NCBI GenBank assembly: GCA_000023185.1
Contig: CP001622.1
Span: forward strand, 1,674,001-1,738,000
DNA: 64,000 nt
Source of the DNA: Rhizobium leguminosarum bv. trifolii WSM1325
GTDB lineage: Bacteria > Pseudomonadota > Alphaproteobacteria > Rhizobiales > Rhizobiaceae
Direction: 5' to 3'
The notes beneath the pieces were generated by a model. The model made no database searches and was not told the origin of the DNA. It was given only the letters and a program-made list of their open reading frames with translations. A program made the position numbers and the translations under genes. This document shows, in pieces, positions 36,523 through 45,861 of this stretch. The number at the start of each line of letters is the position of its first letter. Position 1 is the stretch's first letter.

Positions 36523-36851
36523 AGTGGTTTCTGATCTTCTGGGCCGGCCCCATCGTCTTTCTGGGCGGATGGTACTGGCTCTCCTATTACGACATGAGTT
36601 TCGGCATCTTCATGCTGAGCCGGCAGGTCCATGACCTGACCTTCGAGCTTTACGGCAAGGCGCTTGGCATTCCGCCGGAGACCATCCCGCCGCTCGTTGC
36701 CCGCGCGATTGCGGTGGACAGCCTCGTCGTCTTCGCCATTATCGGTCTGCGGAAGCGCAAGTCGATCATCGCCTGGTGGAAGGCGCGTCAGGCGTTGAAT
36801 TCGTCTCCATCTGACCTTGCCAGCAAGGAAAGCCTGTCGAGCGCGCCCTGA
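36519..36851 (+). CDS. Hypothetical membrane protein coupled to the preceding mini-gene
   Basis: This 110-residue protein has an N-terminal hydrophobic segment ([19 protein letters not shown]), a middle region with [14 protein letters not shown], and a second hydrophobic segment ([13 protein letters not shown]) before a basic tail. It may belong to a rhizobial DUF family, but I cannot name it with confidence. Its last 64 bases overlap the 3' end of ruvX on the other strand. The stop codon position is secure in this frame. Confidence 0.7.
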   Translation: MKWFLIFWAGPIVFLGGWYWLSYYDMSFGIFMLSRQVHDLTFELYGKALGIPPETIPPLVARAIAVDSLVVFAIIGLRKRKSIIAWWKARQALNSSPSDLASKESLSSAP

Positions 36852-37288
36852 AGGATGAAGCTTGCCGCGGCCGAATCGATCCGTTCGGCCCGCTTGGCGC
36901 GCGAGACGTCCATTTCGAGCAGCGTCCGTTCAGCCGCAACCGTCGAAAGCCGCTCATCCCAATAGACGAAGGGCAGCGCCGTCTTCTGCTCCATGTTGCG
37001 CACGAAGGCGCGCGTTGCTTGCACGCGCGGACCCGCCGATCCGTCCATGTTCATCGGCAGGCCGATGACGAAGCCTGCAACCTTTTCCGATTGTGCGAAG
37101 TCCAAGAGCGCCTGAGCATCGATGGTGAACTTGACGCGGCGGATCACTGTGCGTGGCGTGGCGAAACGCCGCCCGAGATCGGACATCGAAAGCCCGATCG
37201 TCTTGGTGCCGAGATCGAGGCCGGCAATCGCCTGTCGCGGGACAAGCGTCTCGGCCATTTCCTCGATCGTCAACACCGTCATCGCCAT
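36788..37288 (-). CDS. ruvX: YqgF/RuvX family putative pre-16S rRNA nuclease
   Basis: This 166-residue RNase H-fold protein belongs to the YqgF/RuvX family, linked to 5' maturation of 16S rRNA and formerly called a Holliday junction resolvase. The three acidic sites are visible: [11 protein letters not shown], the [11 protein letters not shown] segment and [10 protein letters not shown], along with [11 protein letters not shown]. It converges with and overlaps the plus-strand membrane-protein gene by 64 bases. The start could be one of the first two Met codons. Confidence 0.92.
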   Translation of the reverse strand: MAMTVLTIEEMAETLVPRQAIAGLDLGTKTIGLSMSDLGRRFATPRTVIRRVKFTIDAQALLDFAQSEKVAGFVIGLPMNMDGSAGPRVQATRAFVRNMEQKTALPFVYWDERLSTVAAERTLLEMDVSRAKRAERIDSAAASFILQGALDRLSLLARSDGDEFNA

Positions 37289-37357
37289 TTCATCCCGTCA
37301 AAACAAATTGAAGTCGCCGCCGCTTTTCTTTGCGGCCGCATAAGATATGTCCTTAAA

Positions 37358-37507
37358 GCATGTCGCGCAAAAGGGTGTGCCGCGGTTTTGCGATAACGAC
37401 ATGCGTAAAAACAAAGATCTAAAATGCTGGAGCGAATCTGAAAGATTGCGACGCGTTTTAGGGCATGACGCCGAAAAGTGTGAGCGGTTTTCGGACGACA
37501 TCATGCT
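37358..37507. repeat. Rhizobial intergenic repeats (family 2), copies d and e in tandem
   Basis: Copy d (37358-37460) starts GCATGTCGCGCAAAAGG and includes GCGGTTTTGCGATAACGAC and ATGCGTAAAAACAAAGA. Copy e (37462-37507) is a compact GCATGACGCCGAAAAGTGTG followed by AGCGGTTTTCGG and ACATCATGC, able to fold GCATGA/TCATGC. They occupy the 278 bases between ruvX and the UPF0173 gene, which are divergent. Confidence 0.8.
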
Positions 37508-37566
37508 CTCATTCTTTGATGTGGCATCGAAATCGGCTTTGCATCCCATAATAAAGGAGACATTTC

Positions 37567-38271
37567 ATGAAGATCACCTGGCTCGGCCATTCCGCCTTCC
37601 GCATCGAGACAGCAAAGGCGAAGATCCTGCTCGACCCATTCCTCAGCTATAACGCCTCTTTCTCCGGCCAGGATATTAAGGATGTTTCCGCAGGCATTAC
37701 CCACATCCTGTTGACGCATGGCCATGGCGATCATGTCGGCGATACCGTGGCACTCGCCAAGGAAACCGGCGCCGTCGTTCTTGCCAATGCTGATCTCGCC
37801 GCCTGGCTCGGCTCCAAGGGCGTCGACAAGATCGAGATGGGCAATACCGGCGGCACGATCGCGCTCGGCAGCTTCTCGGCGACCTTCACCAATGCGCTGC
37901 ATTCCTCCGCCCAGATCACCGAGGACGGTGTCTCGCACGCGCTCGGCAACGCCAACGGCCTGATGCTGCATTTCGACGACGAAGCTTCGATCCTTGCCAT
38001 GGGCGATACCGACATCTTCTCGGACATGGCGCTGATCAATGAATTGCACCAGCCTGATATCGGATTCGTGCCGATCGGCGACCGCTTCACCATGGGCGGC
38101 GCGGTAGCAGCCCTTGCCTGCCGGCGCTATTTCAACTTCAAGACCGCAATCCCCTGCCACTACGGCACCTTTCCGATCATCGACCAGACGGCCGAAAAAT
38201 TCGCTGCCGGCATGGACGGATCGAAGACGGATGTGAAGGCGATCAGGCCTTCCGAGAGCCTGTCGATCTGA
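37567..38271 (+). CDS. UPF0173-family metal-dependent hydrolase
   Basis: This 234-residue metallo-beta-lactamase-fold protein matches the UPF0173 family. The metal motif [10 protein letters not shown] is near residue 50; a further metal-binding Asp is in [10 protein letters not shown] and a His in IPCHYGTFP. The start sequence [14 protein letters not shown] is typical. Substrate unknown. It is immediately upstream of gatC, a conserved neighbourhood in Rhizobiales without an obvious functional link. Confidence 0.92.
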   Translation: MKITWLGHSAFRIETAKAKILLDPFLSYNASFSGQDIKDVSAGITHILLTHGHGDHVGDTVALAKETGAVVLANADLAAWLGSKGVDKIEMGNTGGTIALGSFSATFTNALHSSAQITEDGVSHALGNANGLMLHFDDEASILAMGDTDIFSDMALINELHQPDIGFVPIGDRFTMGGAVAALACRRYFNFKTAIPCHYGTFPIIDQTAEKFAAGMDGSKTDVKAIRPSESLSI

Positions 38272-38340
38272 CGAAACCCCGTTGCGTCAGGCGGACATGG
38301 CCTTTATAGCGGGTAGGAAAAATCCTATCCGGAGAATGTC

Positions 38341-38628
38341 ATGTCCGTCGATCTTGCCACCGTGAAGCGTGTCGCCCGCCTTGCCCGTATTGCCGTCTCC
38401 GAGGACGAGGCAAATCGCATGGTCGGCGAGCTGAACGGCATCCTTGGCTTCGTCGAGCAACTCTCCGAAGTGAATGTCGACGGGGTCGAGGCGATGACGT
38501 CGGTTACCCCGATGGCGATGAAGAAGCGGACCGATGAGGTGACCGACGGCAGCAAGGCAGCCGATATCGTCGCCAATGCGCCCGTCACCGACCATAATTT
38601 TTTCCTGGTGCCGAAAGTCGTCGAATAA
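38341..38628 (+). CDS. gatC: Asp-tRNA(Asn)/Glu-tRNA(Gln) amidotransferase subunit C
   Basis: This 95-residue GatC is the small scaffold subunit of the tRNA-dependent amidotransferase. The start [20 protein letters not shown] and the tail with [19 protein letters not shown] fit the family (about 95 residues). The complex converts mischarged Glu-tRNA(Gln) and Asp-tRNA(Asn), needed where GlnRS or AsnRS is absent. gatA starts 57 bases downstream; gatB is separated by about 2 kb. Confidence 0.95.
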   Translation: MSVDLATVKRVARLARIAVSEDEANRMVGELNGILGFVEQLSEVNVDGVEAMTSVTPMAMKKRTDEVTDGSKAADIVANAPVTDHNFFLVPKVVE

Positions 38629-38685
38629 GGCTTCGAAGCCTCTTTCCGACCCCGTTGCCATTTCCAGATCTGAAGCGAAAACACG

Positions 38686-40167
38686 ATGAGCGAACTCACC
38701 AGCCTGACCATTGCCGAAGCCCGCCAGAAGCTGCGCGCCAAGGAAATCACCGCGATCGAACTGACCGAAGCCTATATCTCGGCGATCGATGCGGCCAATG
38801 GCCGGCTTAACGCCTATATCAAGGTCACGCCGGATCTCGCCCGCGTCATGGCGAAGAACTCCGACGAGCGCATCGCCGCCGGCAAGGCAGGCGAACTCGA
38901 AGGCATTCCGCTCGGCATCAAGGATCTCTTTGCCACCGTCGGCGTTCACACCCAGGCCTGCAGCCACATTCTCAATGGTTTCGAGCCGCGTTATGAATCG
39001 ACCGTAACGCAAAACCTCTGGGATGACGGCGCCGTCATGCTCGGCAAGCTGAACATGGATGAGTTCGCCATGGGCTCCTCCAACGAGACCTCGCATTACG
39101 GCGCGGTGATCAATCCCTGGCGTGCCGCAGGCTCCAACCAGCAGCTCGTTCCGGGCGGCTCGTCGGGCGGTTCGGCCGCAGCCGTCGCAGCGCATCTTTG
39201 CGCCGGCGCCACGGCGACGGATACCGGCGGCTCGATCCGCCAGCCGGCCGCCTTCACCGGCACCGTCGGCATCAAGCCGACCTATGGCCGCTGCTCGCGC
39301 TGGGGCACCGTCGCCTTCGCTTCTTCGCTCGACCAGGCAGGCCCGATCGCCCGCGACGTGCGCGATGCCGCGATCCTTTTGAAGTCGATGGCAAGCGTCG
39401 ACGCAAAGGACACGACATCGGTCGATTTGCCGGTGCCGGACTACGAAGCAGCCCTCGGCCAGTCGCTGAAGGGCATGAAGATCGGCATTCCGAACGAATA
39501 CCGCGTCGACGGCATGCCGGATGAGATCGAAACCCTTTGGCGCCAGGGCATCGCCTGGCTGAAGGATGCCGGCGCCGAGATCGTCGACATCTCGCTGCCG
39601 CACACCAAATACGCCCTTCCGGCCTATTATATCGTTGCTCCCGCCGAGGCATCCTCGAACCTCGCGCGCTACGACGGCGTGCGCTATGGCCTGCGCGTCG
39701 ACGGCAAGGATATCGTCGACATGTACGAGAAGACGCGTGCCGCGGGCTTCGGCAAGGAGGTCAAGCGCCGCATCATGATCGGCACCTATGTGCTGTCGGC
39801 TGGTTATTACGATGCCTATTACATCCGCGCCCAGAAGGTGCGCACGCTGATCAAGCGCGATTTCGAACTCGCCTTCGACGCCGGCGTCGATGCCATCCTG
39901 ACACCGGCAACGCCGTCGTCTGCCTTTGGCGTTGCCGATGAGAACCTCGCCGCCGATCCGGTGAAGATGTATCTGAACGACATCTTCACGGTGACGGTCA
40001 ACATGGCGGGCCTGCCCGGCATTGCCGTGCCGGCCGGCCTCGATCACAAAGGCCTGCCGCTCGGCCTGCAGCTGATCGGCAAACCCTTTGACGAGGAAAC
40101 CCTCTTCAAGACCGCTCATGTCATCGAGCAGGCGGCCGGCCGGTTTACGCCGGCCAAGTGGTGGTAA
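38686..40167 (+). CDS. gatA: Asp-tRNA(Asn)/Glu-tRNA(Gln) amidotransferase subunit A
   Basis: This 493-residue amidase subunit releases ammonia from glutamine for transamidation. The Ser-cisSer-Lys triad is seen: Lys in [10 protein letters not shown] near residue 80, and the two Ser in [14 protein letters not shown] and [12 protein letters not shown]. Length is normal for the family. It is transcribed with gatC. Confidence 0.97.
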   Translation: MSELTSLTIAEARQKLRAKEITAIELTEAYISAIDAANGRLNAYIKVTPDLARVMAKNSDERIAAGKAGELEGIPLGIKDLFATVGVHTQACSHILNGFEPRYESTVTQNLWDDGAVMLGKLNMDEFAMGSSNETSHYGAVINPWRAAGSNQQLVPGGSSGGSAAAVAAHLCAGATATDTGGSIRQPAAFTGTVGIKPTYGRCSRWGTVAFASSLDQAGPIARDVRDAAILLKSMASVDAKDTTSVDLPVPDYEAALGQSLKGMKIGIPNEYRVDGMPDEIETLWRQGIAWLKDAGAEIVDISLPHTKYALPAYYIVAPAEASSNLARYDGVRYGLRVDGKDIVDMYEKTRAAGFGKEVKRRIMIGTYVLSAGYYDAYYIRAQKVRTLIKRDFELAFDAGVDAILTPATPSSAFGVADENLAADPVKMYLNDIFTVTVNMAGLPGIAVPAGLDHKGLPLGLQLIGKPFDEETLFKTAHVIEQAAGRFTPAKWW

Positions 40168-40273
40168 CGGATCTAACGATCCCAGGAATAGCGGCTGCCG
40201 ACCACGAAACGTCGGCGCCGTCGGCTTTGCCGCGTGGTTGACTGATTGATAGCCGGAACCAGGAGAAGGTTTT

Positions 40274-40549
40274 ATGGCCAGCAATGATCTTGCGCAATTA
40301 ATCGAGGCCGTTGATCGCCTTGCTGCCGGCGGTTTCACCATGGGCGCGGATTGGCAGGCGGTCCACGACATCTGCCAGCGCCACGAAGGCGAACAACCGT
40401 TCGACTGGGGCCACGCGCTTTGCCATCGCATCGAGGGCGATGACTGGAACGCCGATTATTGGTATCGCCGCGCCGGCAAGGTGCGCGGCACGGGCACGAT
40501 GGCCGACGAGTGGTCGGCGATGCGGACGGAACTCTCTGCAAAGGCTTGA
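40274..40549 (+). CDS. Conserved hypothetical protein (91 residues)
   Basis: A soluble protein with Trp and His-rich segments: ADWQAVHDICQRHEGEQPFD and HRIEGDDWNADYWYRRAGK. AGGAGAAGG lies before the ATG. I recall similar proteins in other Rhizobiales next to gatA, but no function. No membrane segment or signal peptide. Confidence 0.75.
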   Translation: MASNDLAQLIEAVDRLAAGGFTMGADWQAVHDICQRHEGEQPFDWGHALCHRIEGDDWNADYWYRRAGKVRGTGTMADEWSAMRTELSAKA

Positions 40550-40594
40550 TACCCCCGATCGCGCCCGTTCGAGACGCGATCGGGAGTGCCGCTA

Positions 40595-40852
40595 TTACCT
40601 GTTGTTCAACTGCGACCTCACCAAGCTCAGCCCTCTTTCGGTGATCCGGTAGGGGTGGCCGCCTGAGGACTTGATTGCCCTCAGCCGCTTCAGCCTGCGG
40701 AAGAGATCGAGGTCGACGCCGGGATAGAGCCAGCCGTCGCGGGTGAAGCAACTGACCGCCTCGATCTTCCTGTCGTCGTCGCGGGTAATTTCGATGCGGC
40801 CGCCTTGGGCCATGAGATGCAGGATGCGCTGCTCCGTGCGAGAAATGTCCAT
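40595..40852 (-). CDS. YjhX-family (UPF0386) protein, possible toxin
   Basis: This 85-residue protein matches E. coli YjhX in length and pattern: MDISRTEQRILHLMAQGGRI, then EAVSCFTRDGWLYPG and KSSGGHPYRITERGL, ending in QLNNR. YjhX of E. coli is reported as a toxin paired with the GNAT protein YjhQ. Here the nearest GNAT gene is divergent, 311 bases away, not in an operon, so a toxin-antitoxin pairing is not evident. ATG 40852 matches the family start; an upstream in-frame codon is not supported. A 6-bp hairpin (40871-40886) lies in its leader. Confidence 0.85.
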   Translation of the reverse strand: MDISRTEQRILHLMAQGGRIEITRDDDRKIEAVSCFTRDGWLYPGVDLDLFRRLKRLRAIKSSGGHPYRITERGLSLVRSQLNNR

Positions 40853-41163
40853 GTGTTGAGATCCGGTATCGCGCCCGGCAGGGCGCACAAAAACGATCTG
40901 GCGCTCATTCGAACGTCAGGGCTTCGTTTTTTTCGGGCCCATGCGCGCAAGCGGACTTGCGGGCAGGGCCTTTACCGGGTCTCAGGCAGGCTCAACATAA
41001 AACACCTCGATAAGACCTATTATTCAGCCTGGAAAATTCGGTCAAGAGCGTACTTGCCTCTCAAAACCAGTCGAAAACCGCGGTTTCGGTCGATCATCCC
41101 GTTGGAGCTACTGGTAAAATCCGCGACTCAGTGGTCTAGTTGACGGGTAACGCGGAGGTGTCG
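40853..41163. other. 311-bp divergent intergenic region between the YjhX-family and GNAT genes
   Basis: No gene or RNA is recognised. It contains a GCGCCC-GGCA-GGGCGC hairpin at 40871-40886 near the YjhX start and a perfect 12-bp palindrome AAACCGCGGTTT at 41075-41086, about 80 bases before the GNAT start. Either could be an operator. Otherwise I see nothing. Confidence 0.5.
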
Positions 41164-41673
41164 TTGATCCACATTCGCAATGCCCGCGACGGTGAAGCGG
41201 AGCTATTGAGCGAGATCGGGCTCAGGGCCTGGCAAAATGCGATGGCGTCGATCGGCGAATCGGACGCGATGATCGATGCAGCGCGCAACGCCTTCCGGAA
41301 CTTCGTGGAAAACGACTGGTTGACCATCACCGTCGTCGAGCAGAACGGCCAGGTCGCAGGCTGGGCGGCGCGCGAGGGATTGGACGAAACCATCTCGGAT
41401 TTCTGGATCGATCCCGCCTTCACCCGCCAGGGCCTCGGTTCGGCCCTTCTCGTCCGCATCGAAAAGGAGATCGCTGATCAGGGCCTCGAGAAGGCGGCGA
41501 TGCAGACCCATTCCGGCAATAGCGAGGCGATCGGCTTCTTCCGGAAGCACGGCTACAACATCCATTGGCTCTCTGTTGCCTACAATCCGAAGCTCGACCG
41601 AGACGTGCCCTCCGTTGGACTGACGAAACAGCTCGTTTCGGATGGCCAAGGCGGGTATGGGCTGGAATTCTGA
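41164..41673 (+). CDS. GNAT-family N-acetyltransferase
   Basis: This 169-residue protein has the acetyl-CoA-binding pattern FTRQGLGSALLVRIEKE and the GNAT C-terminal motif NSEAIGFFRKHGY. The substrate is unknown. The start is set at TTG 41164 because GGAGG lies five bases upstream; GTG 41158 and TTG 41140 are in frame but worse placed. It is divergent from the YjhX-family gene. Confidence 0.85.
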   Translation: MIHIRNARDGEAELLSEIGLRAWQNAMASIGESDAMIDAARNAFRNFVENDWLTITVVEQNGQVAGWAAREGLDETISDFWIDPAFTRQGLGSALLVRIEKEIADQGLEKAAMQTHSGNSEAIGFFRKHGYNIHWLSVAYNPKLDRDVPSVGLTKQLVSDGQGGYGLEF

Positions 41674-41677
41674 TGAT

Positions 41678-41989
41678 TCAAAAATGCTGAGGCAGGAGAG
41701 GGCTCCATTGCGGCAAGAAGGCCAGCACAGCAATCAGTGCGCCGTGTAGGATCAGGATCGCCGCCAGGATTGACCGGAACGGCTCCTTTCTCGTCTTGTG
41801 CCGCAGCAACTGCTGTGCAGCCAGCGCGCCCAGGCTACCGCCGATCAGCGCAAGGATGAGAAGCGTGCGTTCGCTGATACGTTGCCCGCCGTGGCGCGCC
41901 GCCTGCTTGTCGAAGAAATAGATCGAGAACACCAAGAGGTTCAGCGCCAGAAACAGCAAGGCCCATTTGATAATATCGGTCATCGTCAT
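41678..41989 (-). CDS. DUF1294 membrane protein
   Basis: This 103-residue protein has three hydrophobic segments and the DUF1294 pattern: YFFDKQAARHGGQRISE, LALIGGSLGALAAQQLLRHK and TRKEPFRSILAAILILHG. Function unknown. It lies between the convergent GNAT gene and the divergent gatB; its N-terminus faces gatB 129 bases away. Confidence 0.88.
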   Translation of the reverse strand: MTMTDIIKWALLFLALNLLVFSIYFFDKQAARHGGQRISERTLLILALIGGSLGALAAQQLLRHKTRKEPFRSILAAILILHGALIAVLAFLPQWSPLLPQHF

Positions 41990-42118
41990 CGGGGAACCCT
42001 ACCGCGGCTGCGTTAACGGACGGCAAAACCGCGATGCAGCCGATGGCGAAAGCCTTGCACCGGCACGCCATTTCCTTTACCTCACCAGTGGAAAAGAACA
42101 GCCTGCAAAGAGCATCAG

Positions 42119-43621
42119 ATGACCCTTGTCGACGTCCGCACGCCTGATCCGAAACGCTTCATCCCCGGCGCCACCGGCGACTGGGAGGTCATCGTTGGCA
42201 TGGAAGTCCATGCCCAGGTGCTGTCCAATTCGAAGCTCTTCTCCGGCGCCTCGACGGAATTCGGCAAGCCGCAGAATTCGAACGTCTCGCTGGTCGACGC
42301 CGCCATGCCCGGCATGCTGCCCGTCATCAACGAGGAGTGCGTCAGGCAGGCCGTGCGCACCGGCCTCGGCCTGAAAGCCCAAATCAACAAGCGCTCGCTC
42401 TTTGATCGCAAGAACTATTTCTATCCCGACCTGCCGCAGGGCTATCAGATCTCGCAGTTCAAGGATCCGATCGTCGGCGAGGGCAAGATCGTCATTTCAC
42501 TCGGACCTGACCGCCAGGGCCAGTTCGAAGATATCGAGATCGGCATCGAACGCCTGCATCTGGAGCAGGATGCCGGCAAGTCGATGCACGACCAGCACGC
42601 GACCATGTCCTATGTCGATCTGAACCGTTCCGGCGTCGCGCTGATGGAGATCGTCTCGAAGCCCGACATGCGCTCGTCCGACGAGGCCAAGGCCTATATG
42701 ACCAAGCTGCGTTCGATCGTGCGTTACCTCGGTACCTGCGACGGCAACATGGACGAAGGCTCGATGCGCGCCGACGTCAACGTCTCCGTCCGCCGGCCGG
42801 GCGAGGATTTCGGCACGCGTTGCGAGATCAAGAACGTCAACTCCATCCGCTTCATCGGTCAGGCGATCGAATATGAAGCCCGTCGCCAGATCGGCATTCT
42901 GGAAGAAGGCGGCAAGATCGATCAGGAGACCCGCCTCTTCGACCCGGGCAAGGGCGAGACGCGTTCGATGCGCTCCAAGGAGGATGCGCACGACTATCGT
43001 TATTTCCCCGATCCGGATCTGCTGCCGCTCGAATTCGACGATGCCTTCATCAAGGCGCTCGAAGTGCATCTGCCGGAGCTGCCCGACGACAAGAAAGAGC
43101 GCTTCGTGCGCGAACTCGGCCTGTCGATCTACGACGCCTCGGTGCTCGTTTCCGAAAAGGCGATCGCCGATTATTACGAAGCCGTCGCCGCAGGCCGTGA
43201 TGGCAAGATGGCCGCCAACTGGGTGATCAACGATCTGCTCGGCGCGCTGAACCGCACCGGCAAGGACATCGAGCAGACCCCGGTTTCGCCGGCCCAGCTC
43301 GGCGCCATCATCGACCTCATCAAGGCCGAAACCATCTCCGGCAAGATCGCCAAGGATCTCTTCGAGATCGTTCTGACTGAAGGCGGCGATCCGGCCGAGA
43401 TCGTCGAAGCGCGAGGCATGAAGCAGGTGACGGATACCGGCGCGATTGAAAAGGCCGTTGACGAGATCATCGCCGCCAATCCTGACCAGGTCGAAAAGGT
43501 CAAGACGAAGCCGACCATGGCGGCCTGGTTCGTCGGCCAGGTGATGAAGGCGACCGGCGGCAAGGCCAATCCACAGGCTGTCCAAGCCCTTGTCAAGGCA
43601 AAGCTCGGCATCGAGGAATAA
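42119..43621 (+). CDS. gatB: Asp-tRNA(Asn)/Glu-tRNA(Gln) amidotransferase subunit B
   Basis: This 500-residue GatB phosphorylates the misacylated Glu/Asp on tRNA and receives ammonia from GatA. The N-terminal kinase part has [20 protein letters not shown] and [11 protein letters not shown]; the C-terminal YqeY-like tail has [11 protein letters not shown]. It is separated from gatC-gatA by a patch of four small genes. A GNAT gene follows after four bases and is probably co-transcribed. Confidence 0.97.
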   Translation: MTLVDVRTPDPKRFIPGATGDWEVIVGMEVHAQVLSNSKLFSGASTEFGKPQNSNVSLVDAAMPGMLPVINEECVRQAVRTGLGLKAQINKRSLFDRKNYFYPDLPQGYQISQFKDPIVGEGKIVISLGPDRQGQFEDIEIGIERLHLEQDAGKSMHDQHATMSYVDLNRSGVALMEIVSKPDMRSSDEAKAYMTKLRSIVRYLGTCDGNMDEGSMRADVNVSVRRPGEDFGTRCEIKNVNSIRFIGQAIEYEARRQIGILEEGGKIDQETRLFDPGKGETRSMRSKEDAHDYRYFPDPDLLPLEFDDAFIKALEVHLPELPDDKKERFVRELGLSIYDASVLVSEKAIADYYEAVAAGRDGKMAANWVINDLLGALNRTGKDIEQTPVSPAQLGAIIDLIKAETISGKIAKDLFEIVLTEGGDPAEIVEARGMKQVTDTGAIEKAVDEIIAANPDQVEKVKTKPTMAAWFVGQVMKATGGKANPQAVQALVKAKLGIEE

Positions 43622-43625
43622 GCGG

Positions 43626-44126
43626 GTGTATTTCGTCCGCACCGCCGGCGAGCGCGACTTGGAGAAGGTGCGCGCCCTCTTGGTGGAGAGCTTTCATGCC
43701 ACCTATGACAGCCTGCATGGCAGGGCCAAGGTGGAGGATCTGATCGCCCATCTCTTTTCACCGGCGGCGCTGAAGACGCGCCTCGTGCGGAAGGATGCCG
43801 AATTCCTCGTTGCCGATGACGGCCGCAATATCGGCGGCATGGGTTATGCGGCAATGTCGCAGCAATTGACGAAGACGGTCATGCTGCATCTCCTCTATGT
43901 CAGGCCGGCGCTGCAGCGCCAGGGCATCGGCCGCGATATCTTCGCCGAACTCGAAACCTGCTTTCCGGATGCGGAAATCATGCGCCTCGAAGTCGAGCCG
44001 CAAAACGCTGCGGCGATCGCCTTCTATCAGATGCACGGCTTCACCGAGGTCGGCCGCAATGAGAATAGCGGAGCCGGACAGTCCGGCATTCCGGCATTGG
44101 TGTTGGAGAAGCGCTTGGCGGGTTAA
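43626..44126 (+). CDS. GNAT-family N-acetyltransferase downstream of gatB
   Basis: This 166-residue protein has the acetyl-CoA motif RPALQRQGIGRDIFAELE and the GNAT ending AAAIAFYQMHGFTEVG. The GTG start at 43626 lies eight bases after GAGGAA and four bases after the gatB stop, so it is likely in the gatB transcript. Its stop codon overlaps the stop of the convergent membrane-protein gene. Substrate unknown. Confidence 0.87.
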   Translation: MYFVRTAGERDLEKVRALLVESFHATYDSLHGRAKVEDLIAHLFSPAALKTRLVRKDAEFLVADDGRNIGGMGYAAMSQQLTKTVMLHLLYVRPALQRQGIGRDIFAELETCFPDAEIMRLEVEPQNAAAIAFYQMHGFTEVGRNENSGAGQSGIPALVLEKRLAG

Positions 44127-44749
44127 ACGCCCGAATCGCTGAGTGCCTTGTGGTGGGTGTGGTAGGTCTGGAGCAGTTGCATCAGTCGCTCCTTGCTGAC
44201 GGTAAGACCACTCGTTTCGATGCGCAGTTGCCGAAGTTCATTCGTCGCACGTGCGGTATGGAATAGTGAGAACATCGGTTTGCGACCCTGAATGCCGTCT
44301 GGTCGGCACCAGACAGCGATTGTATCTCCGGTGCCTTCTGCGTCCGTTCCCGGCGATGCGGACAACAGGTTGCCCAGAACCAGAAAAATTGTTCGCAAAA
44401 TCCTTTGCGCCAGCGTGGGTGCCGCAGCCTCGATGCGTGCGACTGCCGGCCACGGAATTAATTCTTGCATTAGCCGAAGATCTTTGAAGCCATTTGGGCC
44501 TATCGCAATGATCGTCTTATTGGATGAAAAGATCAGGACATAAAGATTGCAAAATAGGTAGTACGCAATTGGCGGCCCACAGAGCAGGGACAGGAAAAGC
44601 GAATTCAAAGTCCCATCGAAAATCCAGAAGCCGAAGACAATTATCACCAGTGTTGATAGTGCAATTCTAAGCCGAATATCCCTAGCGGAGTATCCGACCT
44701 CACGGATATCGTTCAAGAACATCCGTCTTTTTCCTTCCGCAACAATCAT
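44123..44749 (-). CDS. Hypothetical membrane protein of lower GC content
   Basis: This protein of about 208 residues has two hydrophobic segments in its first third (IALSTLVIIVFGFWIFDG and LFLSLLCGPPIAYYLFCNLY) followed by a soluble part with EELIPWPAVARIEA-like PH-type patterning (it reads [17 protein letters not shown]). The layout resembles STM3941-like proteins, but I am unsure. GC content and codon choice are visibly lower than in its neighbours, which suggests recent acquisition. An alternative start is ATG 44722, preceded by GGAAGGA. It sits between two GNAT genes. Confidence 0.65.
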   Translation of the reverse strand: MIVAEGKRRMFLNDIREVGYSARDIRLRIALSTLVIIVFGFWIFDGTLNSLFLSLLCGPPIAYYLFCNLYVLIFSSNKTIIAIGPNGFKDLRLMQELIPWPAVARIEAAAPTLAQRILRTIFLVLGNLLSASPGTDAEGTGDTIAVWCRPDGIQGRKPMFSLFHTARATNELRQLRIETSGLTVSKERLMQLLQTYHTHHKALSDSGV

Positions 44750-44780
44750 CGTCCGGTTTTTACATAGGTAGAAAAGTGTG

Positions 44781-45245
44781 ATGCCACAAGATTTGAATAT
44801 CCGTGAAGCTCGCAAGGACGACCTCCCTGCGCTGGTGGCTATGTTTTCGGCCGACGCACGCGGCGGTCACGGCGATACCACGGAACCTGAAGCCTTTTCC
44901 GATTATGTCAGGGCCTTCGCCGTCATCGAGGCTTCGCCCGATCAGACGCTTTACGTCGCAGAGCGCGGCGGCGAGGTCGTCGGCACGTTCCAGACGATGG
45001 TGACGACCTCGCTCACCGGCCGCGGCTCCTCGGCGATGATCATCGAGGCGGTGCAGACGCGCGCCGATATGCGCGGGCAGGGGGTCGGCGGACTGATGAT
45101 CGAATTCGCCATTGCCGAGGCAAAAGGCCGCGGTATCGGGCGAGTAGCGTTGACCTCGAATGCAGTGCGCAAGGATGCTCACCGTTTCTATGAAAGGCTG
45201 GGCTTCAAGCCCTCGCATCTGGGCTTCAAGATGGCTTTGAAATGA
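44781..45245 (+). CDS. GNAT-family N-acetyltransferase
   Basis: This 154-residue protein starts PQDLNIREARKDDLPALV, has the acetyl-CoA motif RADMRGQGVGGLMIEFA and the ending KDAHRFYERLGFKPSH. A GTG one codon upstream is an alternative start. Sequence features suggest a PhnO/aminoglycoside-acetyltransferase-like GNAT, but the substrate is unknown. It is divergent from the low-GC membrane-protein gene. Confidence 0.87.
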   Translation: MPQDLNIREARKDDLPALVAMFSADARGGHGDTTEPEAFSDYVRAFAVIEASPDQTLYVAERGGEVVGTFQTMVTTSLTGRGSSAMIIEAVQTRADMRGQGVGGLMIEFAIAEAKGRGIGRVALTSNAVRKDAHRFYERLGFKPSHLGFKMALK

Positions 45246-45348
45246 CCCTTGGCCATCGTGGAATCGCTGGACAATTCGGCTTGGCGACGGCATAAGCGAG
45301 GAAACGAATTCTGGTTTGGCTCGCATCTGGCGGGCACAAGGAAAAGAC

Positions 45349-45747
45349 ATGTGGAATCTTCTGGTTCAGACCTTTACCTGGTGGAACGGTCAGACGATGG
45401 GCACGCGTTTTGCGACCTGGCGTTTTGGCAAGCGCGTCGGCGAGGATGAATTCGGCAACGTCTACTACGAAGGCGGCATGTCCTCCTACGGTCTGCCGAA
45501 GCGTTGGGTGATCTACAAGGGTTATGCCGAAGCCTCCGCCATTCCGCCGGGCTGGCATGGCTGGATGCATCATCGCACCGATGTCCCCCCGTCCAAGGAA
45601 AGCTACGTCGCCAAGGATTGGCAGAAGCCGCACCGGCCCAACCATACCGGTTCGCCGCAGGCCTATCGCCCGCCGGGCTCTATCGCCGTTCCGGGCGAAC
45701 GTCCGCGCGTCACCGGCGATTATGACGCTTGGACGCCGGGCAACTGA
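45349..45747 (+). CDS. NDUFA12-like accessory subunit of NADH:ubiquinone oxidoreductase
   Basis: This 132-residue protein contains GTRFATWRFGKRVGEDEFGN followed by YYE and RRW-like PKRWVIYKGYAEAS, then PPGWHGWMHH, the hallmarks of the B17.2/NDUFA12 family. It is a supernumerary subunit shared by alphaproteobacterial and mitochondrial complex I and would sit on the matrix/cytoplasmic arm. ATG 45349 matches the family start. It precedes the DUF2155 gene, a conserved pair in alphaproteobacteria. Confidence 0.93.
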   Translation: MWNLLVQTFTWWNGQTMGTRFATWRFGKRVGEDEFGNVYYEGGMSSYGLPKRWVIYKGYAEASAIPPGWHGWMHHRTDVPPSKESYVAKDWQKPHRPNHTGSPQAYRPPGSIAVPGERPRVTGDYDAWTPGN

Positions 45748-45861
45748 GACGGCCCGACCGGGCAATCCCAAGACCCGGCTTTGGCCACAATTGACCTTTA
45801 CCCGCAGGTTGGCCGCGCTTGACCGCGGCCGTGAACTGAAAATGTCTGGAGACGGGTACAC

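Noticed and set aside
38287..40431. Long minus-strand open frame (714 codons) opposite gatC-gatA
   Set aside because: It is antisense to two clearly conserved genes and its translation has no domain pattern.
43626..45245. GNAT cluster as a resistance or genomic island
   Set aside because: Only the middle gene has odd composition; the GNAT genes have normal GC content and no mobility genes are present.
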